From a bacterium (GTDB lineage: Bacteria > Patescibacteriota > Minisyncoccia > Phycocordibacterales > Zambryskibacteraceae), in the NCBI GenBank assembly GCA_023266935.1, contig JAHFOF010000001.1, forward strand, positions 103,830 to 148,912: a stretch of 45,083 nucleotides of DNA. Direction: 5' to 3'. Made by a program: the position numbers and the translations under genes. Positions 22,745 through 30,989 of this stretch are shown in pieces (positions within the stretch are counted from its first letter, which is position 1; every line of letters starts with the position of its first letter). The notes under the pieces are model-generated. The model was given only the letters and a program-made list of their open reading frames with translations, did not search any database and was not told where the DNA came from.

Positions 22745-24948
22745 AATTCTTCATGTGTTTCTAAAAGTTCATCTGCTTCCGAATCCAAATTACTGTGTGA
22801 TCCGGTGAAGCCTATAACTTCTCGAGCTTTGGCTCCAGAACCTGGGCCGACCACACCCTTTTCTTCTAACATGTCTATTAACCTTGCTGCTCGAGCATAA
22901 CCCACACGAAGTTTTCTTTGGAGGAAAGAAGTAGAGGCTTTGCCAGCACTCATGACGATTTCCCGAGCTTCCTCATACAATTCATCATCGTCTCCGTTTG
23001 CATCGTCTCCTAGATTGGCGGAGAAAATAGAATTGTCCACTTGGCCATTTGAGAAATCGATTTGAGGATTCAATTCTTCCATATAAGCATTAGATAGATA
23101 CTTCACAACTCCTTTTACTTCACCCTCAGAGATATAGGCAGATTGGATACGTTCTGGTTTGGACATTTCTCCACCGAGGAAAAGCATGTCTCCTGCTCCT
23201 AACAGTTTTTCTGCACCTGCTCCATCAAGAATAGTTCGGGAATCAATTTGAGAAGAAACTTGAAGGGCGATACGAGCAGGAATGTTGGCTTTGATTAACC
23301 CCGTGATGATGTTGACCGAAGGGCGTTGGGTAGAAATAATAAGATGGATACCAACTGCTCTAGACATTTGAGCTAAACGGACGATGGCCGATTCAAGTTC
23401 GCGCGGATAAGATTGCATCAAATCTGCCAACTCATCGATGATTACTACGATATAAGGCATTGGATCCAAGTCTTCCTCATCAGCGTTTTTTGTTTTCTTG
23501 ATGGTTGGTAAGAGAATGTTTTTATGATAAGAATCAATATCCCGAACAGTGTTTTCTTCCAGAATGTTGTACCGACGTTCCATTTCTTTCGAAGCCCATT
23601 TTAGAGCAAGGATAGCTTTCTTTGGATCGGTAATAACAGGGGTGAGAAGGTGAGGAATTTTGTTGTATTGAGTGAGCTCGACTCTTTTTGGGTCGATCAT
23701 GATGAATTTTAAATTTTCTGGAGGATTTCTAAACAAAAGAGAATTAATGATGGCATGAATAGTGACAGATTTTCCTGAACCAGTAGCTCCGGCTACCAAA
23801 CAGTGGGGCATCTTGGCAATATTGGCGAAACGAGACTGGCCAGAAACGTTGCGTCCGAGGCAAACTAAAAGTGGTTTATCAGAATCTGCATATTCCGGTT
23901 CGGTTAGTAGAGAACCAAGGCCGATAGTAGCTTTAGAGGTATTTGGTACTTCTATACCCACCAAAGATTTTCCAGGAATAGGTGCTTCAATACGAACGGG
24001 GTGAGCGGCAAGAGCGAGTTCAAGATTGTTTTGCAAACCTAATATTTTTGAAAGCTTCACTCCCTCTGCAGGTTTAAGAGAATAACGAGTGACCGAAGGC
24101 CCGATAGATATTTCATCCATCTCTACTACAATGCCGAAATTTAAAAGAGTGCGTTTAATTTGGTTAGCATTAGCTTTGATGTCTCCCACGCCCGGCTTAC
24201 CTCTATCCTTGTCGAGCAAAGAGAGTGGGGGAGGAACCCATGCCCTTCCTAATCTCTTGGTAATCATGGGGATGAATCCTTCCATTTCGTCTCGATTGAA
24301 TAATTTTTTTGTAGCGCCAGCAATATTTTTTTCAGTACCCTTAATTTCCTCTGAATGAGCCACCTTTTCTACAGCCTTTTCTACTTCTTCACTTTCATCT
24401 TCTTCTAATGAATCCAACGGTTGATCTTTTTTCCCAAAAATTCTTTTAAAAAGAAATATTAAATCAAATTTGATTCTTTGGTCGAAAACTACCAAAAGTG
24501 AAATCAAGATAAGAGCGATAAGAATGATTATGGAAAGAGGTTTGTCAAAAAGAGAAATAAGAGGGGAAGAAATAAATCCTCCGATGATTCCACCTCGATC
24601 AACCGCGAGTAGATTTGTTAGACCAAGTGAAGACACAAAGAAAAGTAGAGCCCCGATAGTTTGGGGAAGAGCGAAATCTTTTTCTTTTGATTGAAAGAAA
24701 GAAACGGCCAAAAGGGCAAAAACCAAAGGTACCAGATAATATCCAACTCCAAAAAGATATGAAAGGAAAGTATAAACACCGCTACCGACCATGCCCCCCT
24801 TACCAAACGCAGCAGAAAGCAAGAAAACTGTTATAAGAGAAGAAAGGACGCCCAGGATAGCATTCAGTGTTTCCTTAGAAATTCGTTCAAAAAATGAAGG
24901 TTTTTCACTCTCTAATCCGTGTTGTTTTTTCTTCGATTTTTTGCTCAT
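22741..24948 (-). CDS. ftsK: DNA translocase FtsK/SpoIIIE
   Basis: FtsK pumps chromosomal DNA at the division septum. The 735-residue protein has four to five N-terminal membrane helices (about 25-160), an acidic linker, the alpha/beta motor domain with Walker A GATGSGKS (about 388-395) and Walker B IVVIIDELADLM, the RPSVNIITGLIKANIPARIA segment, and a C-terminal winged-helix gamma domain (STSFLQRKLRVGYARAARLID) for reading orientation sequences. On the minus strand TATAAT (24971-24976 complement) is its likely -10 box. It is divergent from the gene at 25082. Confidence 0.96.
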   Translation of the reverse strand: MSKKSKKKQHGLESEKPSFFERISKETLNAILGVLSSLITVFLLSAAFGKGGMVGSGVYTFLSYLFGVGYYLVPLVFALLAVSFFQSKEKDFALPQTIGALLFFVSSLGLTNLLAVDRGGIIGGFISSPLISLFDKPLSIIILIALILISLLVVFDQRIKFDLIFLFKRIFGKKDQPLDSLEEDESEEVEKAVEKVAHSEEIKGTEKNIAGATKKLFNRDEMEGFIPMITKRLGRAWVPPPLSLLDKDRGKPGVGDIKANANQIKRTLLNFGIVVEMDEISIGPSVTRYSLKPAEGVKLSKILGLQNNLELALAAHPVRIEAPIPGKSLVGIEVPNTSKATIGLGSLLTEPEYADSDKPLLVCLGRNVSGQSRFANIAKMPHCLVAGATGSGKSVTIHAIINSLLFRNPPENLKFIMIDPKRVELTQYNKIPHLLTPVITDPKKAILALKWASKEMERRYNILEENTVRDIDSYHKNILLPTIKKTKNADEEDLDPMPYIVVIIDELADLMQSYPRELESAIVRLAQMSRAVGIHLIISTQRPSVNIITGLIKANIPARIALQVSSQIDSRTILDGAGAEKLLGAGDMLFLGGEMSKPERIQSAYISEGEVKGVVKYLSNAYMEELNPQIDFSNGQVDNSIFSANLGDDANGDDDELYEEAREIVMSAGKASTSFLQRKLRVGYARAARLIDMLEEKGVVGPGSGAKAREVIGFTGSHSNLDSEADELLETHEEL

Positions 24949-25004
24949 TTTAGGGCTTCTTTATTGACTAATTATATCACACGACTTTTAATTAAATTTT
25001 CCTA

Positions 25005-25081
25005 TTGCAATCTTTGTCCCTGATGTCTTATAATGTCAGGGACTTGCAATAAAGGACAAAGTGTGGTAGTTTATATAGGAC
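25005..25081 (+). promoter_or_regulatory. Promoter overlapped by inverted repeats
   Basis: TTGCAA (25005-25010), 18 nt, TATAAT (25029-25034). GTCCCTGA (25016-25023) and TCAGGGAC (25036-25043) are perfect inverted repeats flanking the -10 box, and CTTTGTCC (25012-25019) with GGACAAAG (25054-25061) form a second, overlapping pair. This is the expected look of an operator for the winged-helix protein encoded just downstream (inference). The same region separates the divergent ftsK promoter. Confidence 0.55.
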
Positions 25082-25819
25082 ATGTTAAAGACAGAAATAT
25101 TAAAAAAGACAGAAAAAATTGTCTCAGCAGTGTATCTTATTACCAGCTTTTTCGACGACAAAGAACCCTTAAAATGGAAGCTAAGAACTCTTGGTTCGAA
25201 TCTTCTGTCAGCATCTATTTTTGTAAAGGACAATCCTCCATCTGTTAGCGACAGGGCAGTGGTCGACATTCAAAACACTATCCTTGAAATTGATAGTCTT
25301 TTTCTAATTGCCAAACGAACCAGTTTGGTTTCAGAAATGAATCATGAAATTCTTTCTCATGAATTAAATAAATTTATTAATTCTATTTCTGATCCAACTC
25401 GAATCTTCGAAGAGACTAGACAGGGCCTTCTCTCAAAAGATTTTTTCGGTTCTAGTATTTCTGACAATTCATACATTTCTGAATTTAAAAAAAGCCCAAA
25501 CATAAAGGACAAAAATGAAGAAATCAAACAAATTGATAAAGGACACAAAATAGAAGAAGGATTGCTTCCAGCAGTGAATATCAAAACTGAATCGAAAGAT
25601 TTAAAGGATTATAGTGTTGTGGCAGTAAAGAAAAACACTAGACAGAGCATCATAATTAACCTTTTAAAGCGAAAAAAAGAGATCATGATAAAAGATGTTT
25701 CGCCCCTCATAGACGGATGTAGTGAGAAAACAATTCAGAGAGAATTAATGGCTATGGTTCATAGTGGAACACTCAGAAAAACAGGGGAAAAACGTTGGAG
25801 CAGATATTCCTTGGCTTAA
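25082..25819 (+). CDS. Conserved helical protein with C-terminal winged-helix domain
   Basis: 245 residues. The N-terminal half is helical (TEKIVSAVYLITSFFDDKEPLKWKLR, then helices to about 110). A Lys/Glu-rich linker follows, then a C-terminal DeoR/HTH-like winged helix at about 187-245 (RQSIIINLLKRKKEIMIKDV, CSEKTIQRELMAMVHSGTLRKTG, RWSRYSLA). Proteins of this layout are frequent in Parcubacteria but uncharacterised to my knowledge. The winged helix and the palindromic promoter suggest an autoregulated DNA-binding protein. TAAAGGACA recurs in the leader and three times inside the gene. Confidence 0.8.
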   Translation: MLKTEILKKTEKIVSAVYLITSFFDDKEPLKWKLRTLGSNLLSASIFVKDNPPSVSDRAVVDIQNTILEIDSLFLIAKRTSLVSEMNHEILSHELNKFINSISDPTRIFEETRQGLLSKDFFGSSISDNSYISEFKKSPNIKDKNEEIKQIDKGHKIEEGLLPAVNIKTESKDLKDYSVVAVKKNTRQSIIINLLKRKKEIMIKDVSPLIDGCSEKTIQRELMAMVHSGTLRKTGEKRWSRYSLA

Positions 25820-26037
25820 CACTAGAAATGGTCAAGATTGACTCTAAATAGCCATTCCTATATACTGAATCCCAGTTATCCACAGCGTTTATGGGGTATT
25901 TGCCTTATAATATGTGGGTGCAGATTATCAGCTTGCCGACGAAGGCTTATCCGTCGTCGGCAATTAATACCCGTATTGCAACCCCGCAATATTAATAGTT
26001 ATGGGGAAGCAAATGCGCATTAAAATTAAATTATAAA
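25820..26037 (+). promoter_or_regulatory. Promoter and structured leader of the major surface protein
   Basis: TATAAT lies at 25906-25911 with no good -35 box. The transcript leader of about 120 nt contains a 10-bp hairpin TTGCCGACGA/TCGTCGGCAA (25933-25963) and a second TATTGC-aacccc-GCAATA hairpin (25974-25991). A single perfect DnaA-box match TTATCCACA (25876-25884) lies upstream of the -10 box. No good Shine-Dalgarno sequence precedes ATG 26038. Confidence 0.55.
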
Positions 26038-27969
26038 ATGTTAAGAACACGAAACGCACGATTTGTAGCCGCTTTCACAGGAGCAGCTTTTGCTATTGCT
26101 TCGTTTGCTCCAGTAGCAAGCGCCGCAACAGTAGCTGAACTTCAGGCTCAAATCAACGCACTTATGGCGCAACTCAGCTCAATGAGCGGAGGTTCGTCAG
26201 CATCAGCAACTTTCAACGCCGACCTTACACTCGGTAGCAAGGGTGCAGATGTTACAGCACTTCAGAACTGGCTCATCAGCAAGGGTCAATCAATCCCTGC
26301 AGGTGCCACTGGTTACTTCGGTGCTCAGACAAAGGCAGCAGTTATGGCATGGCAAGCAGCATCTGGAATTTCTCCAGCAGCTGGTTACTTTGGACCAAAG
26401 TCCAGAGCAGCAGCTAATGCAGGCGGTGCTTCTACAACTGGCGGTACAACCTCAACCACTTCAACTGGTTCAGCAGGTATCACTACTCCAGGAGCAGAAG
26501 GTATCCTTTCTGTAACTACTGGCCCAGTACCTAACAACACTGTTTACGCGGGTGATCATCAGGACGGAGTCCTCGTCTTCCAGGCGAAGGCCCTCAGCTC
26601 TGACATCGCACTTCAGCGTGTACAAGTTGACCTCGGTACAAACACTACGATCTATAACAAGATCTTCTCGACACTCTACGTAGTTGATGATGCAGGACGT
26701 GTCCTCGCTTCTACTCCGTTGAACTCGACAACAGTGTCAAAGAGCGGTTCAAACTACTTTGTAACCATCACTGGTTTCAGCTCAGTAGTTCCAAAGAACA
26801 TGACTCGTAACTACACCGTTGCAGCTGATCTTTATCCTTCTATAGACACTACTTACCGAACTTCATACACAGTTGGTATCCAAGCAAATGGTATCCGCGG
26901 TGTTGATGGCGCAGGTATAGATCTATACGCAGGTGCAGGTGGACCACTTCCAACAGCTGAAACTCTCAGCAACACAATATTGGTAAGTGCAAACTTGACT
27001 GATAGCGCAGCTATGACCTTCTCAACCAACTCAGCAACACCTCTTCTTCAAGAAGTTATTGCTGCAGATGGTGCTTCTCTAAACCAGAAGGACAAGGTAG
27101 CAATGCTCGTGTTTGATGTTCGTGCAACATCAGACGATGTAACCATCACTGACCTCACCACTACTACAACAGTATCTGGTGGAGTTGCTTCAGCTTCATC
27201 AACTTACCTCTATGCCGGCAACGGTACTTCAGGTACTTTGATTAACTCAGCTACAGCGGTTACAGCTACAGGAGTTGCAACATTCTCTACTATCAACCAA
27301 GTGGTTCCAAAGAACACTACAAAGACGTTCACCATTGCGGCAGATATACGAGGAGCAACTTCAGCTAGAACAACCTTCGGAGTTTCAGTTACATCCATCA
27401 CAGCTCAAAGCTCAACTGGTACAACTGTAGTTCCTACAGGTTCAGCAACATCAAACAGCTTCTACGTTCGAAACATTGGTCCCGTCTTCACTCTCGTAGG
27501 TACTCCTTCGATTATGAAGTCGTTGACCGCAGGAGGAGTTAGTGGATACTCTACTTCAACCTTGAGTTCAACTTTCGTAGTTAACATTCAAGCTCTTGGT
27601 TCTGCTATCTCATTCCCAACACAGGCAGCTTCATCAACCTTCGGTACTCGTTTGTACCAAGGAGGTGCAGTTGACGTACAAGCTGTGTCTTCAACAACCA
27701 GCTTCATCATTCCTTCAAATGGAATTGTGACAACAGGTCTTCCAGGTAACATGGCATTCCAACTTGCTCAGAACAACTCTGTTCAAGTTACTGTCAATGT
27801 CTACACAGAAGGTCGTATCACAGCAGGTGGAGCACAGGTTACTGGAGCTTCTTACGCAGTTGGTCTTGATAACATCATCTGGTCATCAGATGCTGGATTC
27901 ACCCAAAACGTATCTAACTTCATGAGAGGTAAGACAAACTGGCAAACAGCTTCAGTACAGCTTCCATAA
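26038..27969 (+). CDS. Secreted surface (S-layer-like) protein with peptidoglycan-binding domain
   Basis: 643 residues. Signal peptide about 1-29 (RFVAAFTGAAFAIASFAPVASA). A peptidoglycan-binding type 1 domain follows at about 60-125 (LGSKGADVTALQNWLISKGQ, TGYFGAQTKAAVMAWQAASG), then a Thr/Ser/Gly linker (STTGGTTSTTSTGSAG) and about 490 residues of beta-rich repeats containing VVPKNMTRNYTVAADL and VVPKNTTKTFTIAADI, evidently internal duplications. Codon choice is more uniform than in neighbours, suggesting high expression. It is probably the main cell-surface protein, held to the wall by the N-terminal domain (inference). Confidence 0.9.
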   Translation: MLRTRNARFVAAFTGAAFAIASFAPVASAATVAELQAQINALMAQLSSMSGGSSASATFNADLTLGSKGADVTALQNWLISKGQSIPAGATGYFGAQTKAAVMAWQAASGISPAAGYFGPKSRAAANAGGASTTGGTTSTTSTGSAGITTPGAEGILSVTTGPVPNNTVYAGDHQDGVLVFQAKALSSDIALQRVQVDLGTNTTIYNKIFSTLYVVDDAGRVLASTPLNSTTVSKSGSNYFVTITGFSSVVPKNMTRNYTVAADLYPSIDTTYRTSYTVGIQANGIRGVDGAGIDLYAGAGGPLPTAETLSNTILVSANLTDSAAMTFSTNSATPLLQEVIAADGASLNQKDKVAMLVFDVRATSDDVTITDLTTTTTVSGGVASASSTYLYAGNGTSGTLINSATAVTATGVATFSTINQVVPKNTTKTFTIAADIRGATSARTTFGVSVTSITAQSSTGTTVVPTGSATSNSFYVRNIGPVFTLVGTPSIMKSLTAGGVSGYSTSTLSSTFVVNIQALGSAISFPTQAASSTFGTRLYQGGAVDVQAVSSTTSFIIPSNGIVTTGLPGNMAFQLAQNNSVQVTVNVYTEGRITAGGAQVTGASYAVGLDNIIWSSDAGFTQNVSNFMRGKTNWQTASVQLP

Positions 27970-28018
27970 TCTACGGATTATAAAGCAACTGATCCCGACC
28001 TTCGGGTCTGGAAGTTTC

Positions 28019-28045
28019 AAAAACACCCCTTCGGGGGTGTTTTTG
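28019..28045 (+). terminator. Strong intrinsic terminator after surface protein
   Basis: AAAACACCCC-ttcg-GGGGTGTTTT, an 11-bp stem with UUCG tetraloop and T run. A weaker CCGACC-ttcg-GGTCTGG hairpin precedes it. Confidence 0.92.
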
Positions 28046-28061
28046 TTATACTTAATTACGT

Positions 28062-28157
28062 ATGAAATATTTTGATAAGACCTTTTTTAAATTTCTGTTC
28101 GCTTTTATTTGTTTATTGGTTTTGAGTTTTGGAATAATTATTTATGCTCGCGGATAG
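28062..28157 (+). CDS. 31-residue membrane peptide (small ORF)
   Basis: ATG 28062 to TAG 28157, too short for the track. The peptide begins MKYFDKTFFKFL and continues as one hydrophobic helix ending IIIYARG. TATACT (28047-28052) ends 9 nt before the ATG, the same near-leaderless layout as other genes here. It overlaps the start of the PKD protein by 14 nt in another frame, so it may serve as a coupling leader peptide or be a real single-span protein. Confidence 0.5.
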   Translation: MKYFDKTFFKFLFAFICLLVLSFGIIIYARG

Positions 28158-29415
28158 AACGAAAACATTTTTTATAATATTTTTCCTCCTTGTGTTCCCA
28201 AGTTTTCTTCAAGCCCTAGATGTTTCTCGATTCATTTTTACTACTGATTCACAAACAATTTCTCCGAACACCTTGTCTTCTATAATGACGATTCAATCCC
28301 AAGATAGTTCAGGAACGGGGGTGGATATTCCTAATACTATGTATGTGAGTCTCAACTCATCATCAGCGACTGGTGAATTTTTCTCTAACACTTCTGGTTC
28401 GATATTGTCTCTACCAGTTACTATGGCCAAAAACTCACAGAATAAAAATTTTTATTATCAGGATTCAGCTCTGGGTACCCATACTATTCAAGCCAGTATC
28501 TCTTCGGTTAAGGGTGGTACTATTCTTTTTTCTACTCAGCAACAGATTGTCATTGGTGAAAGTATTGCGACTGCCACACCTTCCACCATAAACCAAACAT
28601 CAAATAATACCGAACAAAATTCTTCAAACAATACGACAGCTCCGATAAATGATAATTCTGTTCATTATAGTTCCGTGCCTCTTTCAAATGTTATCGTTCA
28701 GCCTGTATACAAAGTTGGAGCAGGGAGAACAAGAGTTGGGATAGTTGAAACCCCGATAGAATTCAAAGGCGAATCGAATGCAGATTTTAGTGGGCAGACC
28801 ATTTATAAGTGGTCTTTCGGTGATGGGGCCGTAGGTTATGGTCACATAATTAGTCACGCATATGACTATCCAGGAGATTATGTTGTTGTATTAAATGCCA
28901 CATCTCCAGCCGGACAAGCTGTGTCCCAAACAGATGTAAAAATCATTTTTGCAGATTTTACTATTACTTATGCATCTCCAGAAAGAATAGAAGTAGAAAA
29001 TAAATCTAAATATGAGATAAATCTTTTTGGTCGGGAGCTTGTTTCCAAAGGGCAAATCTTTGTTTTTCCTGAAGATACAATTATCAAGTCGGGGATGAAA
29101 ATATCCTTCACCAGAAATATCACCAAACTTTCACCCACGAATATTTCGGAGGTCAGCTTTGTGGTAGTGGGGGACAATATAAATAAATCAGATGAGGAGA
29201 AAACAAAAATTAGTTTGTCTAATCAAATTCAAGAATTACAAAAAGAAATAGCCGAGTTACCAACAGAAAGGATTTCTGTTCCAACCACGTCATCTCAGAA
29301 CAAAGAGATCGCTTCGGTTGTTGTGGCTTCTAAATTTTTATCCACCAGCACAGCAACTACTCATCGAAGTTGGTTTGAAAAATTAAAACTTTTCTTTTTT
29401 GGTAAAAGCGAGTAG
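28144..29415 (+). CDS. Secreted/anchored PKD-domain protein
   Basis: 423 residues. Signal sequence about 1-24 (TFFIIFFLLVFPSFLQA), an N-terminal beta domain (to about 140), a Ser/Thr/Asn linker, and a PKD domain at about 205-275 (GQTIYKWSFGDGAVGYGHIISHAYDYPGDYVVVL) with the typical WSFGDG and H-Y-PG-Y-V core. The C-terminal part is a coiled-coil-like stretch (IQELQKEIAELP) and ends in a basic-aromatic tail (WFEKLKLFFFGKSE). PKD domains mediate surface interactions. It overlaps the small membrane ORF upstream. Confidence 0.85.
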   Translation: MLADRTKTFFIIFFLLVFPSFLQALDVSRFIFTTDSQTISPNTLSSIMTIQSQDSSGTGVDIPNTMYVSLNSSSATGEFFSNTSGSILSLPVTMAKNSQNKNFYYQDSALGTHTIQASISSVKGGTILFSTQQQIVIGESIATATPSTINQTSNNTEQNSSNNTTAPINDNSVHYSSVPLSNVIVQPVYKVGAGRTRVGIVETPIEFKGESNADFSGQTIYKWSFGDGAVGYGHIISHAYDYPGDYVVVLNATSPAGQAVSQTDVKIIFADFTITYASPERIEVENKSKYEINLFGRELVSKGQIFVFPEDTIIKSGMKISFTRNITKLSPTNISEVSFVVVGDNINKSDEEKTKISLSNQIQELQKEIAELPTERISVPTTSSQNKEIASVVVASKFLSTSTATTHRSWFEKLKLFFFGKSE

Positions 29416-29470
29416 GGTAGAGCGCGGACCGCACAACAGTTTATGTCTATCACCAGAGAGGCTAAGGGCA

Positions 29471-29725
29471 ATGAGGCACATCTTGGATGACGGATCGTGG
29501 TTGTTGTTTGTTGATCGAGATGATGATCGGAGAGAAGAGTTAGAAAATTTTCTTCGAGACAACGGCATCGTTATTCATGTTCGGTATCTCAGAGAGTTTG
29601 GTCGCCCAGAACTCCGTTTTGATAGAACCGAAAGGATAGAAGGAGCTTTCGAGATTATGGAGTTTCTGACAAAGAAGCTCGATGAACAAAACAAGATACG
29701 CCAACAGACGCGAGGTGTAAGATGA
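29471..29725 (+). CDS. Small glutaredoxin-like-fold protein without active-site cysteines (first of tandem pair)
   Basis: 84 residues from ATG 29471. The track starts at a TTG 72 nt upstream, inside the previous gene's end; AAGGG before 29471 favours the shorter form. The layout is strand (SWLLFVDRD), helix (DDRREELENFLRDNG), strand (IVIHVRYL), then RPELRF and IEGAFEIMEFLTKK, like the cis-Pro/G-G-helix end of glutaredoxins. No CxxC is present, so no redox function is expected. The next gene is a diverged copy and overlaps by ATGA. GC-rich compared with the PKD gene. Confidence 0.65.
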   Translation: MRHILDDGSWLLFVDRDDDRREELENFLRDNGIVIHVRYLREFGRPELRFDRTERIEGAFEIMEFLTKKLDEQNKIRQQTRGVR

Positions 29726-29949
29726 AAATTTTTCAGCTCACTTACAATCCAGCAGACAAAGAAACAGACTGGGTTGTATTGTTCATTAGAGAATACTGTC
29801 CAACAGTTTGTCTCAATCCGGCAAATGGAAGGGTGTTGCCTAGACTCGAGATTTCCGATGAAGAAAGTATTTTCGGGGAGTATGAAATTGTAGACTTCCT
29901 GAAGAAAGAAATGGTGAGGTGTGGCTCATCACACCCCGCGCCCAGTTGA
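29722..29949 (+). CDS. Small glutaredoxin-like-fold protein (second of tandem pair)
   Basis: 75 residues, aligned with the preceding gene: WVVLFIREYCPTVCL, LPRLEIS, then IFGEYEIVDFLKKEM, matching RPELRF and IEGAFEIMEFLTKK. Two Cys are present (CPTVC, spaced by three), not a CxxC. The last residues (SSHPAPS) are encoded by the intrinsic terminator, so the terminator begins before the stop codon. ATGA overlap implies coupling to gene 29471. Function unknown. Confidence 0.65.
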   Translation: MKIFQLTYNPADKETDWVVLFIREYCPTVCLNPANGRVLPRLEISDEESIFGEYEIVDFLKKEMVRCGSSHPAPS

Positions 29950-29961
29950 TGGGCGCTTTTT
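29938..29961 (+). terminator. Intrinsic terminator overlapping the end of gene 29722
   Basis: GCGCCC-agttgat-GGGCGC followed by TTTTTAT. The stop codon TGA lies in the loop. Confidence 0.85.
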
Positions 29962-30152
29962 ATACCCACATTATCCCCAAAAGTGCCTAAATATAGCCTT
30001 AGTTGACATAAAATAGTCCTTAGTATAATATGTTGTTTACCCAAATATGTTTATCACCTTAGTAACTTCAAAGCGGTTTAAGTAGCCACGAAGCTACTTT
30101 ATGGTCGAAAGACCCCCGCTTCGGTTCGAAGCGGGGGTCTTCATTTCTGGGT

Positions 30153-30166
30153 CCCGCAAAATGCGG
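30153..30166. repeat. Short palindrome CCCGCAAAATGCGG (copy 1)
   Basis: The same 14 bases occur at 37945-37958 after rodA. Both lie in intergenic hairpins. Confidence 0.65.
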
Positions 30167-30298
30167 GGTGAACTTTGACAAAATTAATTCCGTCACAGAT
30201 GAAGTACCTATAAAAGTGGGTCTTTTCGAATCTGGAGACGGGGAAGTCTCGAGCCGTTGATTTAAGTTGAACGACTCGAGACAATGCTAAATGAAAGT

Positions 30299-30322
30299 AT
30301 TGATTTCATTTAGCAGGACAGA
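30299..30322 (+). other. 5' arm of 23S precursor processing stem
   Basis: The 24 bases are perfectly complementary to 34240-34263, so together they bracket the 23S rRNA as an RNase III-type stem. Twelve of them (30304-30315) can instead pair locally with TGCTAAATGAAA at 30285-30296. Confidence 0.85.
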
Positions 30323-30379
30323 GCAGAGTCAACTCAATAACTCGGACGGGTTATTGAGCACTCAAAGAAATTAAGTAAA

Positions 30380-30398
30380 CCCCGCCAAGGAGGCGGGG
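30380..30398. repeat. Palindromic repeat, CCCCGCC...GGGG family (copy 5)
   Basis: CCCCGCCAAGGAGGCGGGG, followed by TAAAG. It lies in the 23S leader just before the mature 5' end. Confidence 0.7.
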
Positions 30399-30950
30399 TA
30401 AAGTGGTTTTTAAATTTCCTAATAGGAAATTTAAGGGCGTATGGTGGATGCCTTGACTCCAATGAGGTTATGAAGGACGCAGCATGGCGGCGAAACGCTT
30501 CGGGGAGGTGCCTAGCAACCTTTGATCCGGAGATGTCCGAATGGGGAAACCCGGTGTCTTTTGACATCATCTCGCCAATTAGGCGGGAAACTCACCCAGT
30601 GAAGTAAAACATTTCAGTAACTGGAGGAAAAGAAAACAATAGTTATTTCCTAAGTAGCGGCGAGCGAAAAGGAAGAAGCCCAAACCCAGTTTCATTCTCA
30701 CCACAGAATTTATTCTGTTGTGGGATTGATGCTGGGGGTTGTAAGGCAGAAACGGCACAAATTTATTTGTGCGGAAAGTTAAAAAATGTTTGGTTAGCAG
30801 AAGCTTTTGGAAAGTAGCACCCAAGTGGGTAATAGTCCCGTAAGCGAAAATCAAACATCTTTCTCGTTTCTGTTCTTGAGTACCTCGAGACACGAATGGC
30901 TCGGGGGAATCTGCCGGAACTAACCGGTAAGGCTAAATACTCTTGGAGAT

Positions 30951-30989
<39 letters not shown>

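Larger units (their letters stand above)
30003..30411 (+). promoter_or_regulatory. Promoter and long leader of the 23S-tRNA-5S unit
   Basis: This stretch has no gene. TTGACA (30003-30008), 15 nt and TATAAT (30024-30029) form a likely promoter. Downstream are AAGTAGC/GCTACTT, a 12-bp terminator-like hairpin GACCCCCGCTTC/GAAGCGGGGGTC (30111-30139, weak T tract), a CCCGCAAAATGCGG repeat (30153), a lone TTGACA (30175), a GTCTCGAG/CTCGAGAC hairpin, the processing-stem arm (30299-30322), a CTCAATAAC/GTTATTGAG hairpin and a CCCCGCC palindrome (30380). If the first hairpin terminates, 30036-30145 would be a separate RNA of about 110 nt. Confidence 0.6.

Noticed and set aside
25876-25884. Perfect DnaA box TTATCCACA as sign of a replication origin
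   Set aside because: It is a single box with no cluster, no dnaA/dnaN nearby and no clear AT-rich unwinding tract; near-matches elsewhere look like chance.
25838-26023. 61-residue ORF upstream of the surface protein
   Set aside because: It spans the promoter and both leader hairpins, has a rare composition (Cys/Arg) and no start signal.
30175-30214. TTGACA with downstream TATAAA as the main rRNA promoter
   Set aside because: The spacing is 28 nt, far outside the range for a sigma-70 promoter; the box pair at 30003-30029 is closer to normal though short.
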